Part shown: positions 5,927 through 8,888 of the stretch, in pieces
Numbering within the stretch: position 1 is the stretch's first letter
Layout of the letters: every line of letters starts with the position of its first letter
Assembly (NCBI GenBank): GCA_028287415.1
Contig: JAQBPS010000460.1
Coordinates: 1 to 8,888, forward strand
DNA: 8,888 nucleotides
Direction of reading: 5' to 3'
From: Bacillota bacterium
GTDB taxonomy: Bacteria; Bacillota; Sulfobacillia; Symbiobacteriales; Symbiobacteriaceae
Notes under the pieces: generated by a model
The model's database searches: none
What the model was told of the DNA's origin: nothing
The model's input: the letters and a program-made list of their open reading frames with translations, nothing else
Position numbers and translations under genes: made by a program

Positions 5927-8029
5927 CTACCCGGCGAGGCGGGCGAGATCGGCGGGGGCTGAGAGCAGCTCCGCCAGCGCCACCAGCAGGCTATAGCGGT
6001 TCGTCCTCACCCGGGAGTCGTCGGCGTTGACGCGGACGTTGTCGAGGAACGCGTCAACCGGGCTCTTCAACTGGGTCGCAATGCGGTAGAACCGCTCGTA
6101 CTCGCCCTCGTTCAGGGCCTGCTTCATGTCGGGCCGCACGTCGACAAAGGTCGCGTACAGCTCGCGCTCGGCGGCCTCCTCCAGCAGCATGGGGTCGATC
6201 TCCCCGACCGCAACCCCGGCCTCCCCGGCCTTGCTGGCCAGGTTGGAAACCCGCTTGAAGGCGCCGGTCACGGCGGCGAACTCACCCTCGGTCAGCATGG
6301 TGGCGAGCGCCTCGGCCCGGCGCATCGCATCGTACGGCCCACCGACAATGCCCGCCAGCACGGCGTCGATCACGTCGTAGCGGAGGTTACGGCCCTCCAT
6401 CAGTACCTTGAGGCGGGCCTTGAAGAACTCTGCCAGGTCGCCGAGGACCTTGATGCCGGTCGCACCGTCCAGGTTGTAGGGCTCCAGTGCGGCGCCCGCC
6501 AGCTCGACCATGTCGACAGCCAGCCGGTTCTCCACGATCGTCTGCATCACGCCCTGTGCGGCCCGCCGGAGTGCGAACGGGTCCTGCGACCCCGTGGGGA
6601 TCATGCCGATCGAGAAGTAACCAGCGAGGGTGTCCAGCTTATCTGCCAGCGCCACGGCGATGCCGGGCCCGCTGCGGGGCAGCTCATCGCCAGCGCCGCG
6701 GGGCAGGTAATGCTCATAGATCGCCAGTGCGACGCCGGGGTCGCCGCCCTCCCGCAGCAGGTACTGCTGGCCCATGTAGCCCTGCACCTCGGGGAACTCG
6801 AAGACCATCTTCGTCACCAGGTCAGCCTTGCAAAGGCGGGCCGCCTGGGCGGCCTGCTTGTGCTCCTCCTGCGGCAGGTGCAGCATGGTCGCTACCTTCC
6901 CGGCGAGCACCATGATCCGCTCCACACGCTGGAGCTGCGTCCCCAGCTTCTCCTGGAAGACCACGTTGCGCAGCTTCTCGTTGAAGGCTGCGAACGGCTG
7001 CTTGCGGTCCTCGTCCCAGAAGAAGCGGGCGTCGGACAGGCGCGCTGCCAGTACCTTCTCATTGCCAGCGCGGACCAGGTCGATGTGGTCCTGCTCGCCG
7101 TTGCGCACGGCGATGAAGTAGGGCAGGAGCTCCTTGGCGTCCTTGTCCCGGTACACCGGGAAGTAGCGCTGGTTCTCCTTCATGGTGGTCACAAGGACCT
7201 GCGCCGGCACGTCGAGAAAAGTGGGGGCGAACGAACCGGCGAACGCCGTGGGCTGCTCGACCAGCCAGTTGATCTCCTCAAGCAGGTCCGCATCTTCCGG
7301 CACATGGCCGCCAACCCGGCTCGCCTCAGCGGTGATTTGCTGCCAGATCAGCTGCTTGCGCACGTTCTGGTCAACCATGACGTAGCCCCGGCCGACCTTG
7401 GCGAAGTAGTCATCGGCGTTGTCAACGGTGATCGGCATGCCCGGGCCGAGGGTCCGGTGGCCCAGGGTGGTGTTCACGGTCTCGATGCCGTCCACCGCAA
7501 AGGGCACCCGGCGGTCGCCGAGCATGGCCAGCAGCCACTTGATCGGCCGGGCGTAGCGGATCGAGCGGTCGGCCCAGCGCATCGACTTCGGCCAGTCAAT
7601 GGAGAGCACCAGGCTGGCAAGCAGGTCAGGCAGCACCTTGGCGATCGACTGACCCTGCTCAAGCCGGCGGGCGAACAGATACTCGCCGCCCTTCTCGTCC
7701 TTGCGGATCTCCAGGTCCGCCACGGCAACGCCCTGGCTCTGGGCGAACTTCTGAGCGGGGATGGTCGGCTTGCCCTCGGCATCGAAGGCGACCTTTTTGG
7801 ACGGACCCTTCTGGACGATCTCCATCTCCCTCTGAACGAGGGCCAGGTCCTTGACGTAGAGCACCAGGCGGCGGGGCGAGCCGAACACGTCCGCCAGGGT
7901 GTAGTCCAGGCGGGCGGCGGTCAGCGCCTTCTCGGCGTTGGCCTTCAGTTGGTCCAATGCAGGCTGGCAGAAGCGGGCGGGAATCTCTTCGGTCCCGATC
8001 TCCAGCAGCAGGTTGCGGGTATCAGCCAT
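5927..8029 (-). CDS. glyS: Glycyl-tRNA synthetase beta subunit
   Basis: The beta subunit of the bacterial alpha2-beta2 glycyl-tRNA synthetase recognises tRNA-Gly and is needed, with GlyQ, to charge it with glycine. At 700 aa it has the usual length. It begins with the family hallmark LLLEIGTEEIPARF (7-20). Further recognisable blocks are MRWADRSIRYARPIKW (150-165), MKENQRYFPV (283-292), ARFFWDEDR (334-342), TKMVFEFPEVQGYMG (406-420), and ADKLDTLAGYFSIG then GSQDPFALRR (462-489) of the HD-like region. The C-terminal DALR anticodon-binding domain ends FLDNVRVNADDSRVRTNR (661-678). The ATG at 8029 is 2 nt after the glyQ stop, with GAAGGGGG in the glyQ tail as ribosome binding site, so the subunits are co-expressed. 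No motif is missing. Confidence 0.98.
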   Translation of the reverse strand: MADTRNLLLEIGTEEIPARFCQPALDQLKANAEKALTAARLDYTLADVFGSPRRLVLYVKDLALVQREMEIVQKGPSKKVAFDAEGKPTIPAQKFAQSQGVAVADLEIRKDEKGGEYLFARRLEQGQSIAKVLPDLLASLVLSIDWPKSMRWADRSIRYARPIKWLLAMLGDRRVPFAVDGIETVNTTLGHRTLGPGMPITVDNADDYFAKVGRGYVMVDQNVRKQLIWQQITAEASRVGGHVPEDADLLEEINWLVEQPTAFAGSFAPTFLDVPAQVLVTTMKENQRYFPVYRDKDAKELLPYFIAVRNGEQDHIDLVRAGNEKVLAARLSDARFFWDEDRKQPFAAFNEKLRNVVFQEKLGTQLQRVERIMVLAGKVATMLHLPQEEHKQAAQAARLCKADLVTKMVFEFPEVQGYMGQQYLLREGGDPGVALAIYEHYLPRGAGDELPRSGPGIAVALADKLDTLAGYFSIGMIPTGSQDPFALRRAAQGVMQTIVENRLAVDMVELAGAALEPYNLDGATGIKVLGDLAEFFKARLKVLMEGRNLRYDVIDAVLAGIVGGPYDAMRRAEALATMLTEGEFAAVTGAFKRVSNLASKAGEAGVAVGEIDPMLLEEAAERELYATFVDVRPDMKQALNEGEYERFYRIATQLKSPVDAFLDNVRVNADDSRVRTNRYSLLVALAELLSAPADLARLAG

Positions 8030-8031
8030 GA

Positions 8032-8888
<857 letters not shown>

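Noticed and set aside
5141..5962. 273-codon open frame on the plus strand
   Set aside because: Antisense to the DUF1189 gene and the end of glyS; low-complexity charged composition typical of a shadow.

Overview
The window reads almost entirely on the minus strand. It holds a housekeeping block in this transcriptional order, from the right edge to the left: glyQ (5' end cut off), glyS, a DUF1189-type membrane protein, a pyruvate,phosphate dikinase (PPDK) regulatory protein of the YqfL/PDRP family, ppdK, a long non-coding gap, and dnaG (3' end cut off). The tail of glyQ is only 2 nt from glyS. The regulator overlaps ppdK by 8 nt. The order glyQ-glyS-(small gene)-yqfL-(ppdK)-dnaG is a known Bacillota arrangement. 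Coding DNA is clearly GC-rich, starts include GTG, and several genes carry strong AGGAGG-type ribosome binding sites. This fits a high-GC Bacillota lineage such as Symbiobacterium or relatives; that placement is an inference from gene order and style, not from a database search.

Right part (about 5930-8888): the two subunits of tetrameric bacterial glycyl-tRNA synthetase. Middle (about 5120-5881): a four-segment membrane protein of unknown function, sitting where Bacillus carries the repressor gene ccpN. Next (about 4216-5070): a perfect TATAAT box, then the PPDK regulator, whose last codons overlap the start of ppdK. Together these make a two-gene module in which the regulator can switch its dikinase off and on by phosphorylating the threonine beside the catalytic histidine. 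That threonine is present in this PpdK.

Between ppdK and dnaG (about 986-1544) lies roughly 560 bp without a gene and visibly less GC-rich than its neighbours. It is the most interesting stretch. Nine bases after the ppdK stop begins a 155-bp segment bounded by long inverted repeats and containing four alternating copies of one 9-nt word, so it can fold in two mutually exclusive ways: a chain of terminator-like hairpins or one cloverleaf. Beyond it lie another perfect hairpin, three tandem 9-bp degenerate repeats, and the dnaG leader. I could not identify a convincing dnaG promoter.

Left part (1-985): the first 328 codons of DNA primase, with the zinc-binding domain and most of the catalytic domain, opening with GTG. 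The window is otherwise ordinary core genome; I see no phage, CRISPR, tRNA, rRNA or defence genes.
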